The translations under genes were made by a program, and so were the position numbers. Below are positions 1 to 10,750 of a stretch of DNA of 64,000 bases, one piece after another. The stretch comes from Ctenosaura bakeri. Lineage: Eukaryota > Chordata > Lepidosauria > Squamata > Iguanidae. Each line of letters opens with the position of its first letter. Position 1 is the first letter of the stretch. Location of the stretch: NCBI GenBank assembly GCA_948474755.1, contig CAOLHI010001031.1, positions 186,001-250,000 of the forward strand, in the 5' to 3' direction. The notes beneath the pieces were generated by a model. That model had not been told where the DNA came from, ran no database searches, and was given only the letters and a program-made list of their open reading frames with translations.

Positions 1-891
1 TTTGTGAGCTTGATACCAGTTTTCATATTTTCTATATTCTTGTCCCGCATGCTGAATCTCGCCAAGTTTGTATTTTTCTCTGAATCACTCTGCTAGCACA
101 TGTGGGAGAAATTTCTTGGAAAGCTAAAAGGAACAGAAAGTTGTGTATCGAGACAAATCCATTTGTCAGTCCCTACTAGATTAGACCCATTAAAATAATG
201 AGAACTGGTAAGGTGATTCTTATGTGAATCCTATTAAATTGATGGGTCTGCTTTAGCTGGATTGGGAGAAAGTTCATCTTTTTGCCTGTGGAACTCCATT
301 GAGGAATATCAACTGCTTTCCTCTTCGTAGAGAAAGTATCAGTACTTTTGTGTCACTGGCAACCATTACACCAACCCCCACTTTTATTTCAGGTCCTATT
401 TTTAAACCTAGGAAACACACCACACATCTCAATAATAGGAAAAGTGTGTATGTGTGTGTGGATGGAGGCTACCAGACCTGAAAACAAAGAGTCAAGAATG
501 TATATCAGCATACAGAAATGAGCCTTCACAAACAGCATGGAAAAGTTCTGGAAAAACCGAAGTTCATGATGATTCACCATTTAGGGAAGCAGATAGAGAG
601 ACACATCAGTCCTGGTGGGACAGAATAAGCAGAGACCAAGATGTAGAAAGTACAAACACAACTGGAATGGAAACGGTGACACTTATCTCCTTATTCTGTT
701 GCAGCAATGATGGGAATCATAGGGTCTGCCAGATGTTGGTGCGCTTCAGTTCCCAGCGTTCTTCATCATTGCCCATTTTTGTTAGGGCTCCTGGGACTTG
801 TATTTCAACAACATGTGAGGACCACATGCATCATGACCCAGTGTTACAGCTGATCTTTATGGCTGCAGTTCCCTACAACCCCTACCATTTT
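1..891. other. Unique intergenic DNA, no gene recognised
   Basis: Mixed-composition sequence with no recognisable repeat family except a short TG-rich stretch near 440-462. The open frames here (up to 160 codons) have no recognisable domain, no splice context I can defend, and carry low-complexity residues. I treat them as chance frames. Confidence 0.5.
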
Positions 892-1063
892 GGCCATTTC
901 CACCTTCAACATCCTGTGGAATCCTGGAATTTGTAGTTTAATGAAGCAAAGAGGTCTCAGGCTGAGAATTCTAAGTGCCCCTCCCTAAACTGCAAACCCC
1001 AGGGCTCCATGGGATGTTGAAAGTGGAATAACAGCACTCTAAAAGTGTACTGCAGAAGTGGCC
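892..1063. mobile_element. Palindromic GGCC-ended MITE, left arm shortened
   Basis: The left end reads GGCCATTTC and the right end is its inverse (GAAGTGGCC). Inside, the two arms carry the family hallmarks: TTCAACATCCTGTGGAAT on the left, its inverse GGGATGTTGAAAGTGGAAT on the right, and CTCAGGCTGAGAATTCTAAG near the middle. Compared with the copies at 26112 and 53447, the left arm lacks about 30 bases between the terminus and the TTCAAC motif, so it is an internally deleted copy. No clean target duplication is visible. Confidence 0.75.
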
Positions 1064-1153
1064 ATAGTTTGTTGCAACCTACTAATCAGTTATAATGTGA
1101 ATGGGGGTGGGATTATTTCAAAGTCAGATGTGTGGGTGTTAATTTCTGTACTA

Positions 1154-1176
1154 TATACACACACACACACACACAA
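1154..1176. repeat. (AC)n microsatellite
   Basis: About eleven AC dinucleotides in a row preceded by TATAT. The 400 bases downstream look unique. Confidence 0.95.
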
Positions 1177-1624
1177 GTTCACAACCTTCCTCGAAGTCAA
1201 CCTACTATAGTCTTCCTCACATGAAAAACACTGGGTGATTTTTTTTTCCTGAAAAGAGAATTCGTTGAACATCATATCATATCTTGGTGACCTAATTTGT
1301 TGTGAGTTTAAAGACATGCTGAATATAAAAGTAAGAGAAAAAGGCAGGGTTTCTCCTCTTAAAAAAAGAATAAAGTTCATTTCACATTTAGGTGACTTTT
1401 TGGAGTTCATGAAAGATCTTGCAGCATGACTGATGGGCACATTTTCTCCATGAAGGGAAGGAGTATGTTCTCTCAAAGGCTGCCCTGATAAATCACCCAA
1501 GCAATAAAGCATGTGATTTTGTTCTTTTTGGTGTGTGGTTGAATTCTACTATCTTTTGTATTAACAGTGGTGGTGTAGGTGGTATGGATGGAACCAATAT
1601 TTGAAAATATTGGTAAAGCGTTTT

Positions 1625-1960
1625 TTGAGTGTTAAAAAACACTAGCAAGAAGAACCAGGGACTGAGGAGAGTCTTTGCCGTTCAGGAGTTACTCAATACA
1701 AATTGCCACATAAATAATTTGGAGGGAACATTGTGCAGAAAATGCTCTAGTTGGGAACTTATTTTGAACAAAATGTATACATGGCTGCTTTCTGCAGAAA
1801 ACAGCATTTTCTGTCCAGAAAATAATATGCATAACTCAGAACTTATTCTGCACAAAATTTGTATGTGATTTTTTTTCACAGAGAACAGCATTTTTGCACA
1901 GGAAACAGCATTTCTTGTTCAGAAATGCTGTGCAGAAAAGAATATTTAAAATTAATCATT
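1625..1960. repeat. Degenerate TTTTGCACAAAA-type repeat tract
   Basis: Loosely periodic repetition of words such as TGCAGAAAA, CTGCACAAAA, AACAGCATTTTC and GAACTTATTCTG. Two GAACTTATT(C/T)TG units lie ~80 bases apart. The vocabulary resembles the tracts at 13390-13610 and 42990-43580, which suggests one diverged repeat family. The chance open frames on both strands here follow from the stop-poor repeat. Confidence 0.45.
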
Positions 1961-2548
1961 GCTTCCTTCAAATAAGAGTTACATTCCTAGGGGGAGCTGA
2001 GCAGCTGAATGAAAATGTTGTACACTCTGCTAGAAAGCAAACCTTCAATAATTCTAGAGTCTCTTTGGTAAGCCATATTTTCTAATAGTACTGTTTTTCC
2101 TTGGAAAAATCATAGGGAATCCAATTTTTTCCTCCTTACTCATTGTCCGAGGAAAATCATGGATTAAACAGGTGGAACATCATACTTTTTTTTTTCAATC
2201 TCTGTTTTTTGTGCCGGGGCTAATTGAGAGGCTGAGAGCGAGCAAAGAGTTGTTAATTTGGTTCTGTAGCCATCCGTAGGTGCTGGCACTGGGCCTTTGG
2301 GAGGAAAAAGATGGTGCTGGCTGGGAGGGAAATGATTTCAAAGGGATAGCCATGTTAGTCTACTGCAGAGGCTGAGAACATGCATGCTAGCCCTGGGAGG
2401 CCAGGTAGAGACAGCCAGGAGACAGGTGTGTGGTATCATGTTTTTGTGTTTCTTTGTATGTTCTTGCCATAGTTGAGTGAATGAGAGAGGTTGCATATTT
2501 TTCTGTGGGAGAAAGAGGTAGAGAACTGTGTGTATGAAAGAGCGGGGA

Positions 2549-2584
<36 letters not shown>

Positions 2585-2743
2585 AATGGGGAATGTATGT
2601 GAGGGGGGACAGTGTGTTTATGTGTGTGAGAGAGCGTCGTGTGTGTGAAAGAAAGAGAGATGGAAATTGTTTGTGTGAGAGAAGCAGGAAAAATGTAGGG
2701 TGTGTGTGTGTGGTGGGGAACAGAGAGAGAGAGAGCCAGGAGA
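2549..2743. repeat. (GT)n(GA)n compound microsatellite tract
   Basis: A run of GT (2549-2569) passes directly into GA (2570-2584), followed by further TGTGTG and GAGAGA islands to the start of the SINE. The short frames in this stretch are products of the dinucleotide repeats. Confidence 0.9.
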
Positions 2744-2942
2744 GCCAGTGTGGTTTAGTGGTTTGAGCATTGGACTACAACCCTGGAGACCAGCGTTCGA
2801 TTCCCCTCTTGGCCATGGCACTCCCTTGGCCATGGAAACCCACACACACTCAGCCCCAGAAAGCCCCATAATAAGTTTGTTTTATTAATCAGGTTCTTAA
2901 TCAGAAATGACTTGAAGGCACACAGCAACAACAACAACAACA
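2744..2942 (+). mobile_element. tRNA-derived SINE (Sauria type)
   Basis: A tRNA-like head with an A-box-like GTGGTTTAGTGGTTTGAGC and a B-box-like GCGTTCGATTCCC, then the CCATGGAAACCCAC body, and a tail ATGACTTGAAGGCACACAGC followed by (AACA)n. The tail matches the Bov-B-like 3' end known for squamate Sauria SINEs. It inserted beside the GA-rich microsatellite. Confidence 0.9.
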
Positions 2943-3559
2943 TGTGTGTGAGAAGGAAAGAGCTGTGGAATTGTATGTGAGCCTGAAAGGAAAGGACAAT
3001 GACTGCACTTCCTGCCCCAGCGTAGCCTGGGAAAGTACCTGGCTGTGCTGCAGAAAGAAGTGGTGTGGCCATCATGCTTCCTGTGGCAGGGAGCCAGCTG
3101 GTGCGGAGGAGAACGCTCCTGTCGCACTCCCTTCTCAGCAGAGCTGCTGCTAGGAACCCCACCGGACATCACTGCAAGAAGGTAAGCTGCAGAAAGGGTC
3201 TCAGAAAAGCAATATTCCATAAAAATTAACAATGCACTTACCTACTCCAAAATAAATCCCAGTGAAGTCAATAGAACTTACAGGGAAATGTGTTTGCACT
3301 TTGACCACACACTGATGTTGGTTGGTCAGTGTCGTGGTTTTCCTCTATGAAATGCTGGAGTGCATAGTTGAGCTGATGTACTAAAATACTGGGCTTTGAC
3401 AAGAATTTAACACTCTTTGCTGTCTTGTAAGCCACACTGTGAGTTGCTAAGCCTTTCAAATCAAATTTTGCATGTCAATCTTCATAAAACTGAGAAGTGG
3501 GGCAAAATTTTTATCGTCCCTGGAACACCACGGAATCCAACGACAGAAAACAGCCAGTT
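2943..3559. other. Intergenic DNA without recognised features
   Basis: Moderately GC-rich for 200 bases (2980-3190), then ordinary AT-rich sequence. Short frames occur on both strands, but I recognise no domain and no repeat family with confidence. Confidence 0.4.
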
Positions 3560-4440
3560 TAAACAATGAAAAAAGAAAAGATTAATACAGACCTTTCCCC
3601 ATTTCTCCTTTCTTTATGGAGAAAGAAAATACTATAAAAATAAAAGCAATTTCCTATAAAAGGCAATTGCAAATTTTGATAATAGAATCTAAATCCAATT
3701 TTACACGTTACGGAGAATAAGACATTTATAGGGAGCGAAATTCACCCAGAGTGCCACAGTTGCATATAGATACATTTATATTTCAAATAATACCCAGCCC
3801 AATTAAGCTGTAGGAAAAAAAATGTCTTGCTGAAAGCTTCCATTTCTCTTCACTAAACCTCGAAGACTAAAACAAAGCTGCTCTTTCAAAAGTTGCACCT
3901 GTCACAGGGATAAAATTCATAGGGAAGCATCTTGCATACATCAAGTTTATTAGACTAACAGGCCTCTACTTCATTTTAAATTGCCATATAAAGGGAGCCC
4001 CCCTCAGCTCAAGGGAATCTTTGCTAGCTTTTGGTTGTTTGTCTGGGGAAAGTCCTGTTGATCATTAAACAAAGCCCTTCTGTAGCCTTTCACGAGATGT
4101 CTGGAAATTTAAAGCCACACATCTCATTAGGAATTTAATATCCCCGCTGTAATTGTATTGAATCTTGCTCCTCTAGATCCACTGTTATAAATTATTGAAA
4201 ACGCACACAGATTCTTCTCGGTAATTAATGACAAGTTTGTTTGACACCACAATATCCTGCAGTTTCGCTTTGGAAATATGAAATACGAATGGTAGTGTAT
4301 TGTTTCCATGATGTCAAAATATACTCCAGTTTTCAGTACCAGGAAATGTACAGTTTTTGACTCGACAATTGCTTCCCTTGAAATGGTAACCTGATCCTGT
4401 TTTGGACTGGGCTGAAATGTTACCACAGCAATTTCCATGG
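3560..4440. promoter_or_regulatory. Candidate conserved non-coding block (unverified)
   Basis: An 880-base repeat-free, AT-rich stretch with the texture of vertebrate conserved non-coding DNA: TATAAA-, ATTAA- and CAATTA-type words, little CpG, balanced strands and no long frames. It contrasts with repeat-rich surroundings. This is inference from composition only; an alignment to other amniotes would decide. Confidence 0.3.
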
Positions 4441-4509
4441 TGAAAGAGAGGGTTCAAAGGGGTAACAGTTCAGGAAGCACCCACCCTTCTATTGTTCTTT
4501 TATGTCACC

Positions 4510-4618
4510 TTTGGAGGCTGGATGGCCATTTGCTGGGGGTGCTCTGAGTGTGTGTTCCTGCATGGTGGGGGGTTGGACTCGATGGCTGTTGTGGTCTCTT
4601 CCAACTCTATGATTCCAT
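4510..4618 (+). mobile_element. CR1 LINE 3' terminal fragment
   Basis: Matches the CR1 3' end: GAGGCTGGATGGCCATTTGC, then GTTCCTGCATGG, then GTGGTCTCTTCCAACTCTAT and GATTCCAT. Only the last ~110 bases remain, typical of 5'-truncated CR1 copies. The same tail appears at 42098-42618 and, in reverse, at 9026, 21062 and 24593. Confidence 0.85.
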
Positions 4619-4624
4619 GTCAGG

Positions 4625-4765
4625 AATAGGGTCAAAGTTTGCTAGGTTTAATTTTGCAAGACCTGAACAGGGCAGTTGGTGACCAAGGATCCTGGAAGTC
4701 TGTCATTCATAGGGTACTCATAAGTCAAAATCTGTTTGATGTCAAATAACAACAAATAAGGGTCA
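4625..4765 (+). mobile_element. Possible RTE/Bov-B-type LINE 3' end
   Basis: An open stretch (CAAGACCTGAACAGGGCAG onwards) runs into CATAGGGTACTCATAAGTCA and a (AACA)-like tail. The order resembles the 3' end shared by squamate Bov-B LINEs and Sauria SINEs. It is short and diverged, so the family is tentative. Confidence 0.4.
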
Positions 4766-5659
4766 AGGTTCATGGATGATGGGGGCTTTACTCTAACCAA
4801 ATGAAACGCCCTTTAATTTCAGTGTCCCTTTTAAATGAAGCTGACATCCTGTTCACTGCCACTTTCCCCCCTGATCTTCAGTTTCAGGGCAATTTAGAAA
4901 AAGTGGGCTTTTTTGTGAATCCACCCGAGCTGTTCAGAAATCACATAGGCAGAACTGTGATAACACAGGATACAGCCAATGAGATTTTGCTATGCAATGA
5001 TACCATTAAACCAAATCTAAGTGAAGGCAATGTTTCTTGACCACAGTCTGAACAGGCAAATGTGTTTCCCCAGTTTCAGAGGACATCTTCCCAAGCAGTT
5101 TCCGAACAGATGCTCCTGCTTGTCTTCCATTTCCCCACAACTACTTTGCTGTAAAATGTTCCTGTCAACTGATAAGAATTCTGCTGGGGGCTGAGGGAGA
5201 AGAACATCCACCCTGGAAGTCCCCAGTATACTTATGAAAAGCTCTGTCTCGCACTGTTCCCACAGGTGAAACTCAAAATGGGAGGTTCTGGTGGCAGGGT
5301 GGAAGCAACCTTAGATCTACTGGGGCCAAAGGACTTTTATTATTCTGAGAGAACCCAGCAGTAGAAACCTCAGCAAATCCAGTCTGTAGCTCACATAGTT
5401 ACCCTTTGAAATAAAAAAGGAAGGATAAAACAACAAAAATAAAGAGGCAAAGAATCTTCCTACATCAGCATGTGATCCACCAGTTCACTTCTCTCTCCCA
5501 TCAGCCCCCGATGTTACCCTTCTCCTAGTTAGAATTGGTTAGGATTGTTCTATAAGGTTGGGGTGTAAATGCCCCCACCAATGCCTATCTATGGGGTGCA
5601 TTACTTTACACGGTTTCAAAGCAAAATGTTGTGAAACAATTTTTTTTGATAGGCATGAA
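4766..5659. other. Intergenic DNA without recognised features
   Basis: No repeat family or exon recognised. The frame at 4801-5040 (79 codons) has no recognisable domain. Confidence 0.4.
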
Positions 5660-5830
5660 TCCATGTTTTAAATTATTTTAATGCTGTTAATAGTATAATT
5701 CTACGTTAATGTTGATTTTTGTAAGTTTTTAATTTGTCTTACAATCATTTAACTTGTACACTGCCTTTAGTCACACTTTTGGGGAAAAGAAGGGTATAAA
5801 TACAGCAGCAGCAGTAGCAGCAACAACATG
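5660..5830 (+). mobile_element. L2-like LINE 3' end with (CAG)n tail
   Basis: The sequence TTTTAATGCTGTTAATAGT and CTTGTACACTGCCTTTAGTC, followed by AAGGGTATAAATA, is the diverged L2-like 3' UTR seen again at 57300-57430 and 49380-49500. The element ends in a short CAG/CAA tail, as expected for its microsatellite-like 3' terminus. Confidence 0.6.
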
Positions 5831-6149
5831 CCTATCACCTTTCCATTACAAGATCAATAGTGGGGCAAGGAGGGAGGAAATGGGATAGAAAACACAGTAA
5901 AAATTAAAAGTTTTTTATGGGCAGAAATTTTTTGCATTTCTTCTTGAAATGTCTTTGAGTTGAAGGAACATTGCTTGAGCTTTGCTGCCCTCATTAATAT
6001 ACACCTCTCCCCGGCCCCCTTGACTCAGGAAGCCAATTATGATAATATTAAAGTGCTCTTGCCCTACAGGATTAGTACAAGTTTTCATAGCTGGGCCTGA
6101 GCAGGTTAATTCTTTGACACACACAAACACATACATAAATATACATATG

Positions 6150-6489
6150 CAAGGGTGTAGCTACGTGGAAGGCATTTCCCCCCTGTAGAAATTCTACCCC
6201 CTCACCAGTGAAATTTTCCTTCCTTTCTCAAACTGCTAGCATTGCAGTAACTTAAAACTTTGGTTAAGCACTGATAAATATAGTTTAGGCATGCAAAGAA
6301 AAGAGGCAGACAGAGTGACCAAGAAAATGCGAACACAGCAAATAGAAGAGCTCTAAGTGTGAATGATTTTCAATGTCTCACTTTCTGCAATGCTTGAAAT
6401 CTGGAGATGGAAGGAAAAATTCATTTGGGAAGGCAGAATTCTAACAGGGGTAATGTTCTCCTTCACCCGTCTCCACAGCTACATACCTG
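6150..6489. mobile_element. Non-autonomous hAT element
   Basis: Begins CAAGGGTGTAGCTACGTGG and ends with the inverse GCTACATACCTG, the CAGGGGTGTAGC-type terminus common to vertebrate hATs. The 8 bases on either side (TACATATG and TGTGCATG) agree at 4 positions and differ only by transitions, compatible with an old 8-bp target duplication. The 340-bp body codes for nothing. Confidence 0.6.
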
Positions 6490-7240
6490 TGTGCATGTCA
6501 AACTTATTTATTTGCTTCTTTTAAAATCTGAAGGCCTTTGAGGTAAGACAAAACAGTAGGCTGTGGCTTTAATGTTAAAAAAAAAACAACAATCTGTCAC
6601 AAGGGCCTTTTTCATCTCCCTTTTCTGCTGCCCTTTGCCTGCTTGGTATGGGAGTAGCACAGGGCCATTAAGTGCACCATAGGAATCTTTATGGAGAAGT
6701 CATTTTCCTCCTACATCATTAGATGCACCAAAGGTCACTTCCGTTAATAGGAGTTCTTGTTATACTTCTAAGCAATGAATCTTCTCCTCCATCAGGTACA
6801 AGAGACAGTCGTGCTTGCCAGCTCTAATCAAAGGATCTCTGGTTTCCCAAATGATGGATAAATACAGTCCATGAACTACAAGTTCAGCTGAAAAAGGACT
6901 TCAAAGGGAGAGTGTTTCCTTCATGGAATGGATCTTGGGAAATGACCATGAATGTTTTGTTCAATATTGCTCCTAATTGAGCCCGACTGTAGAGCCTACA
7001 CCTACGAGCTTTGATATCTATAAGGCACTAGCGCTTCACTTTCAGTGTGTGAGTCTTTAAAGAAACAACAAGATCTCTCTGGGAGATGACAACAACTCAT
7101 CAACCCACCAGCCAGCTCATTTCCACTGTGGTAACATAACAATGTACTCTGTTCTCCTTCCTTATGCAAAACTATGTCCCTAGTGCTGTTGTGAATCCCA
7201 CCCTCATCCATATGCAAAGGAACACAGCAGGAAGGTATAC
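6490..7240. other. Intergenic DNA without recognised features
   Basis: Looks unique: a 10-base A run near 6576 and balanced composition. There is no recognisable exon or repeat. Confidence 0.4.
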
Positions 7241-7242
7241 CT

Positions 7243-7267
7243 CTGTGTGTGTGTGTGTGTGTGTGTT
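7243..7267. repeat. (TG)n microsatellite
   Basis: About twelve TG units. A second shorter TG run lies at 7403-7420. Confidence 0.95.
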
Positions 7268-7681
7268 TTAATTATTTGTTCCAGAAATTCATGCTCCTAC
7301 ATTTTTAATGATAGCATTAAGTATGGCCGATGATTGTTTCTTTATTTTCCTCATTTTCTTGCATTCTCACTGGGTCTCCTTTGGCCCTATTCACAACAGG
7401 GTGTATGTGTGTGTGTGTGTCTATTTATGCGTGTGCAGAATATGTACCAAGCAGGCACTGTCATGGGAAGAGAGAATGAAGGGGAACAGAAAATAGATGA
7501 GTCTGTGATGGAACATGAAAGGGCATCAGGGGAGGGAAGGGAAGGAAAGAGGCAGAGAATGAATATGGACAAATGTCTGTGAAGCTGTGGCAGATGATTG
7601 CAGTTCTTGTTTTTCTTTTTTCTTTCTTTTTTTGGGGAGGGGTATGGTGGCTCTTGGTGTGAATTGTCTCATACATCACTG

Positions 7682-8434
7682 CACTGATGTATTTAAAGTC
7701 TTTTACTCCAAGTCTCAAGTCAAGTCTCAAGTCTCTACCTTCAAGTCTCAAGTCAAGTCTCAAGTCCTTGAAGATACTTTCAAGTCAAGTCTCAAGTATG
7801 GAAGTCAACTTTATACTCCAACCAAAATTCCAGAATTATTGAACAGAGCCAAATTCAGTAACAATTTAAGCAGAGTCAGGTCTCCACATTTGTGATTTTG
7901 CCATCTGCAGCTTCGAAAGTGGGGAATAGGATTCTTCTTATAACCCATTACTGAAGCTTCAAAAGCTTTAGAGGGAAAGATCCTTCCTCTTCAAGCCTGT
8001 TGTCTAACACATTTGCTGTTCCCTTCTGAGAAATGCACCCTGAACTCTGGGGGTGAGTCTTGTCTTCTGCTCTTCGGAAAAGTTTTAGAAGGCTCCTTGA
8101 ATATGCAGCAAGGACAGACTGATGAGCAGGCCTCAAGCCCATTGCCTAGCCCATTTGCTGTCCCCCTCTGAGAAATGAGCCCACATTTTGGGCTTCAGAC
8201 AGATTGTCATGTGACCAGTAGGCAAAAAGAGATGGAGCTGTTGTTCAAAGCCATAAGGTTTCTGGATGAATGTGTTATGTTACTGAATCAAGGGCAGCAA
8301 GTCAGTCATTAAAAATATACAAGTCTCAAGTCAAGTTGAGTCAGTGCATCATTTATTGCTGAGTCAAGTCATTGAAGTCACTGAAGTCATTGAAGTGACT
8401 TGAGTCCAAGTCAGTCGATTCGAGTCTACATCTG
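7682..8434. mobile_element. Candidate hAT with AAGTC subterminal repeats
   Basis: Two blocks rich in AAGTCTCAAGTC/TTGAAGTCA words (about 7710-7800 and 8320-8425) bracket a ~500-base core. The outer edges read CACTGATGTA on the left and TACATCTG on the right, roughly inverse to each other and of the CAGTGATGTAG type seen on hATs. The flanking octamers CATCACTG and GATCACAG match at 6 of 8. I therefore read the AAGTC runs as subterminal repeats of one 753-bp non-autonomous element, not as two satellites. The chance frames crossing the left block are repeat-derived. Confidence 0.5.
7985..8205. repeat. Diverged tandem duplication (~145-bp period)
   Basis: TTCAAGCC, CCATTTGCTGT and CTCTGAGAAATG recur in the same order at about 7990-8035 and 8135-8180. 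The pair lies in the core of the candidate hAT. Confidence 0.55.
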
Positions 8435-8442
8435 GATCACAG

Positions 8443-9025
8443 ACAAGTGCTGAAGGAACAAAATCTTCCAGTCAGTTCAGAATTAGTGTGTGCATGTGTG
8501 GGAGCCCTCAACTTCTTCCAGCTTAGAAAGTCACTCAGTTTTTTCTGATCCAGACTATGCTCCCAGTTTAAGCAATGTCAGATTGGAAACTGTCACAGGA
8601 AATGCAGCAGCAACTGAGATGTCCTCCAACTCTTCCAGCAAGCACACCTCCAACCAGTCTATTGACCCCTCTTTCCCATGCTTGCATGGGAGATTAATGC
8701 AATGGTCAAGTAGTTACTACAAATCTTGGTGACCCTTTTCTTGGGGATTGGAAAATATATTGAATAGTACCAATCTATGTGCCATTTTTCTGTTCATATT
8801 CCCTTGTTGGTCATATAGCATCCCTACTATTGGTTTGAATTTCCCTTTAATTTCTCAGATCCTGTGGAAGAGGCCTCATGTTCTACGTTTCTTTGGTTAT
8901 CTTCTTCTATTTCTTTGCTTTGATTGTTATAACAGTTCTCTTTGTCGCTAAGCATAAACTATTGAACAGTTGTGTTCAGGATTCTGACCCTGTTTCTGTT
9001 GCCTTTTACTTTTGCTTCTTATTAG
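8443..9025. other. Intergenic DNA without recognised features
   Basis: T-rich in its second half. The frames at 8490-8732 and 8748-8951 show no domain. Confidence 0.4.
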
Positions 9026-9326
9026 AGAATCATAGAATCTTAGAGAGGGAAGGGACCACAAGGGCCATCCAGTCCACTCCCCCTACCATGCAGGAATACA
9101 CAATCCTGACAGAGCCTCTGTTAAAAAACTTCCAAAGAAGAAGACTCCACCACACTCGCAGGCAGCATATTCCACTACCAAATTGCTATTACCATCAGGA
9201 AGTTCTTCCTAATGTTCAGATGGAATCTCTTTTCTTGAAGCTTGAAGCCATTGCTCCATGTCCCAGTCTTTGGAAGAGCAGAAAATAAGCTTAGTCCATC
9301 TTCCAAATCACATCCCTTAAAATATT
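9026..9326 (-). mobile_element. CR1 LINE 3' fragment
   Basis: Read on the minus strand, it runs from the CR1 3' UTR (CATCCCTT...) through the C-terminal coding remnant to the terminal TCTATGATTCT. Plus-strand markers are GAATCATAGAATC, GGGACCACAAGGGCCATCCA, CAGGAAGTTCTTCCTAATGT. The frame at 8878-9288 crosses it in antisense and is spurious. Confidence 0.85.
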
Positions 9327-9883
9327 ATTTTTAATTTATCCTCTTTCTTACCCAGGTGCCTGAATTGCTGCTCTGACCATGGCAATAGAGAAAGGAAAGG
9401 AGGGAGGCTCCTTCAGTCTCTGGTGCTATACATACTACTATAGTTGCATGCCAGTGGCCAAGACTGTGGATTCCGGGAAAATATCTTTCCCAGACCTCTT
9501 GCCATCTGGCATACAGCTTTAGCTACATACCATGTGTCAGAGTTGGCAAAAAGGAAAGAAAACTTCTGATCCCACAGTGTTCCATCATGGAAGGTACAAT
9601 GAAGGTAAGTATCAATGGGGGAGAAAGAGGAAGGGGTTTGAGACAAGCATATTGAATGGGTGTGTATGTGTGTGAAAAAAGACAGAAGATGTAGATTATT
9701 CTCTTGTTGACATGGAAAACTGAATCAGAGGACAACTTTTAGAGCTGTTTTGTTCACAATGCATTAATTCCCTCTGAAATTAGGTGGGATCTGCAAATTT
9801 ATTTTTCTAAGCCAAGAAACACATATTCTGACATTATCACTATAGAAGTTATATGATTTTGAGTAGATCAGAGAGGTTAGACA
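9327..9883. other. Intergenic DNA without recognised features
   Basis: No recognised repeat or exon, apart from a short TGTGTATGTGTGTG run near 9660. Confidence 0.4.
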
Positions 9884-10071
9884 GTCAGCATGGTGTAGTG
9901 GTTGAATGTTGGACTACGACCGTGGAAACCAGGGTTCAATTTCTGCTTGGCCATGGAAAACCCACTGAGTGATCATGGGTGCATCACACATGCTGGGCCC
10001 CAGAAAACTCTGTGATAGGTTCGCCTTAGGTTGACCATAAATCAGAAGTTACTTGAAGGGACACAACAACA
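9884..10071 (+). mobile_element. tRNA-derived SINE (Sauria type)
   Basis: Head GTCAGCATGGTGTAGTGGTT, B-box-like GGGTTCAATTTC, body GGCCATGGAAAACCCACT, tail AAGTTACTTGAAGGGACACAACAAC. Full-length and moderately diverged. Confidence 0.9.
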
Positions 10072-10159
10072 GCTCAGAGGAGGGAACCCTGTAGCCTGTA
10101 GGGCTACAGAGCTTTTCATGTGGCTCGCAGGCCTCCTGATATTTTCTGCATGGATGGTT

Positions 10160-10705
10160 CTTGTTGTTATTTTTACTTATACCCCACCTTTTCCCCAGCC
10201 TGGGACTCAAAGCAGGTTACAAATATTATAACAGATACAGTTAAAATGTATGTCTTTCAAAAGTTGAAAATATAATTCAACTATCAATAAAATTAAAAGA
10301 AGTTATGAAGAACACATTTTTTTAAAAAAAGTATAAACAATACAACACAAGAAGGGGCCTTTCTCCCTGACCATAAAGCCCTCAAAAGCCTGCAGAAACA
10401 AACAAAAAAAAAGGCTTCACCTACCTACAAAAGGATAGCCCTGAGGGTGCCAGTCTAACCTCTCTCGGAAAGGAATTCCAGATCCTGGGAGCAACCCCTG
10501 AGAAGGCCCTCTCCTGTCTTTCCATGAGATATACCTGTGACAGTGGTCTGAGATAGAGATGGGCCTCCCCAGGAGTTCTCAAACATAGGCAAGCTCATTT
10601 GGAGAGATGTGGTCCTTCAGATAACTTGAACCTCAGTTATAAGCAGCACTTAGAATTGTGCCCCAAAACAGACAGGCAGCCAGTGGGGCTGTGGCAATCG
10701 GGAAA
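10160..10705 (-). mobile_element. L2-like LINE 3' end, minus strand
   Basis: The left edge is the inverse of the L2-like 3' UTR (TTACTTATACCCCACCTTTT). The right part contains GGAATTCCAGATCCTGGGAG and CCCTGAGAAGGCCCTCTCCT. Read in reverse, this is the same C-terminal coding segment as at 54950-55000 (a remnant of a SVAAPKLWNSLP-like motif). Internal A-runs are probably old insertions or decay. Confidence 0.6.
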
Positions 10706-10750
10706 TTTTCCAGAGAAAATAATAAAAAAAGTAGGATCATGCATCTAGAG

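Noticed and set aside
454..936. 160-codon plus-strand frame near the left edge
   Set aside because: No domain recognised, and its 3' end overlaps a palindromic MITE.
7682..8434. CRISPR-like appearance of the AAGTC arrays
   Set aside because: Units are short and irregular without unique spacers of constant length, and the genome is a vertebrate.
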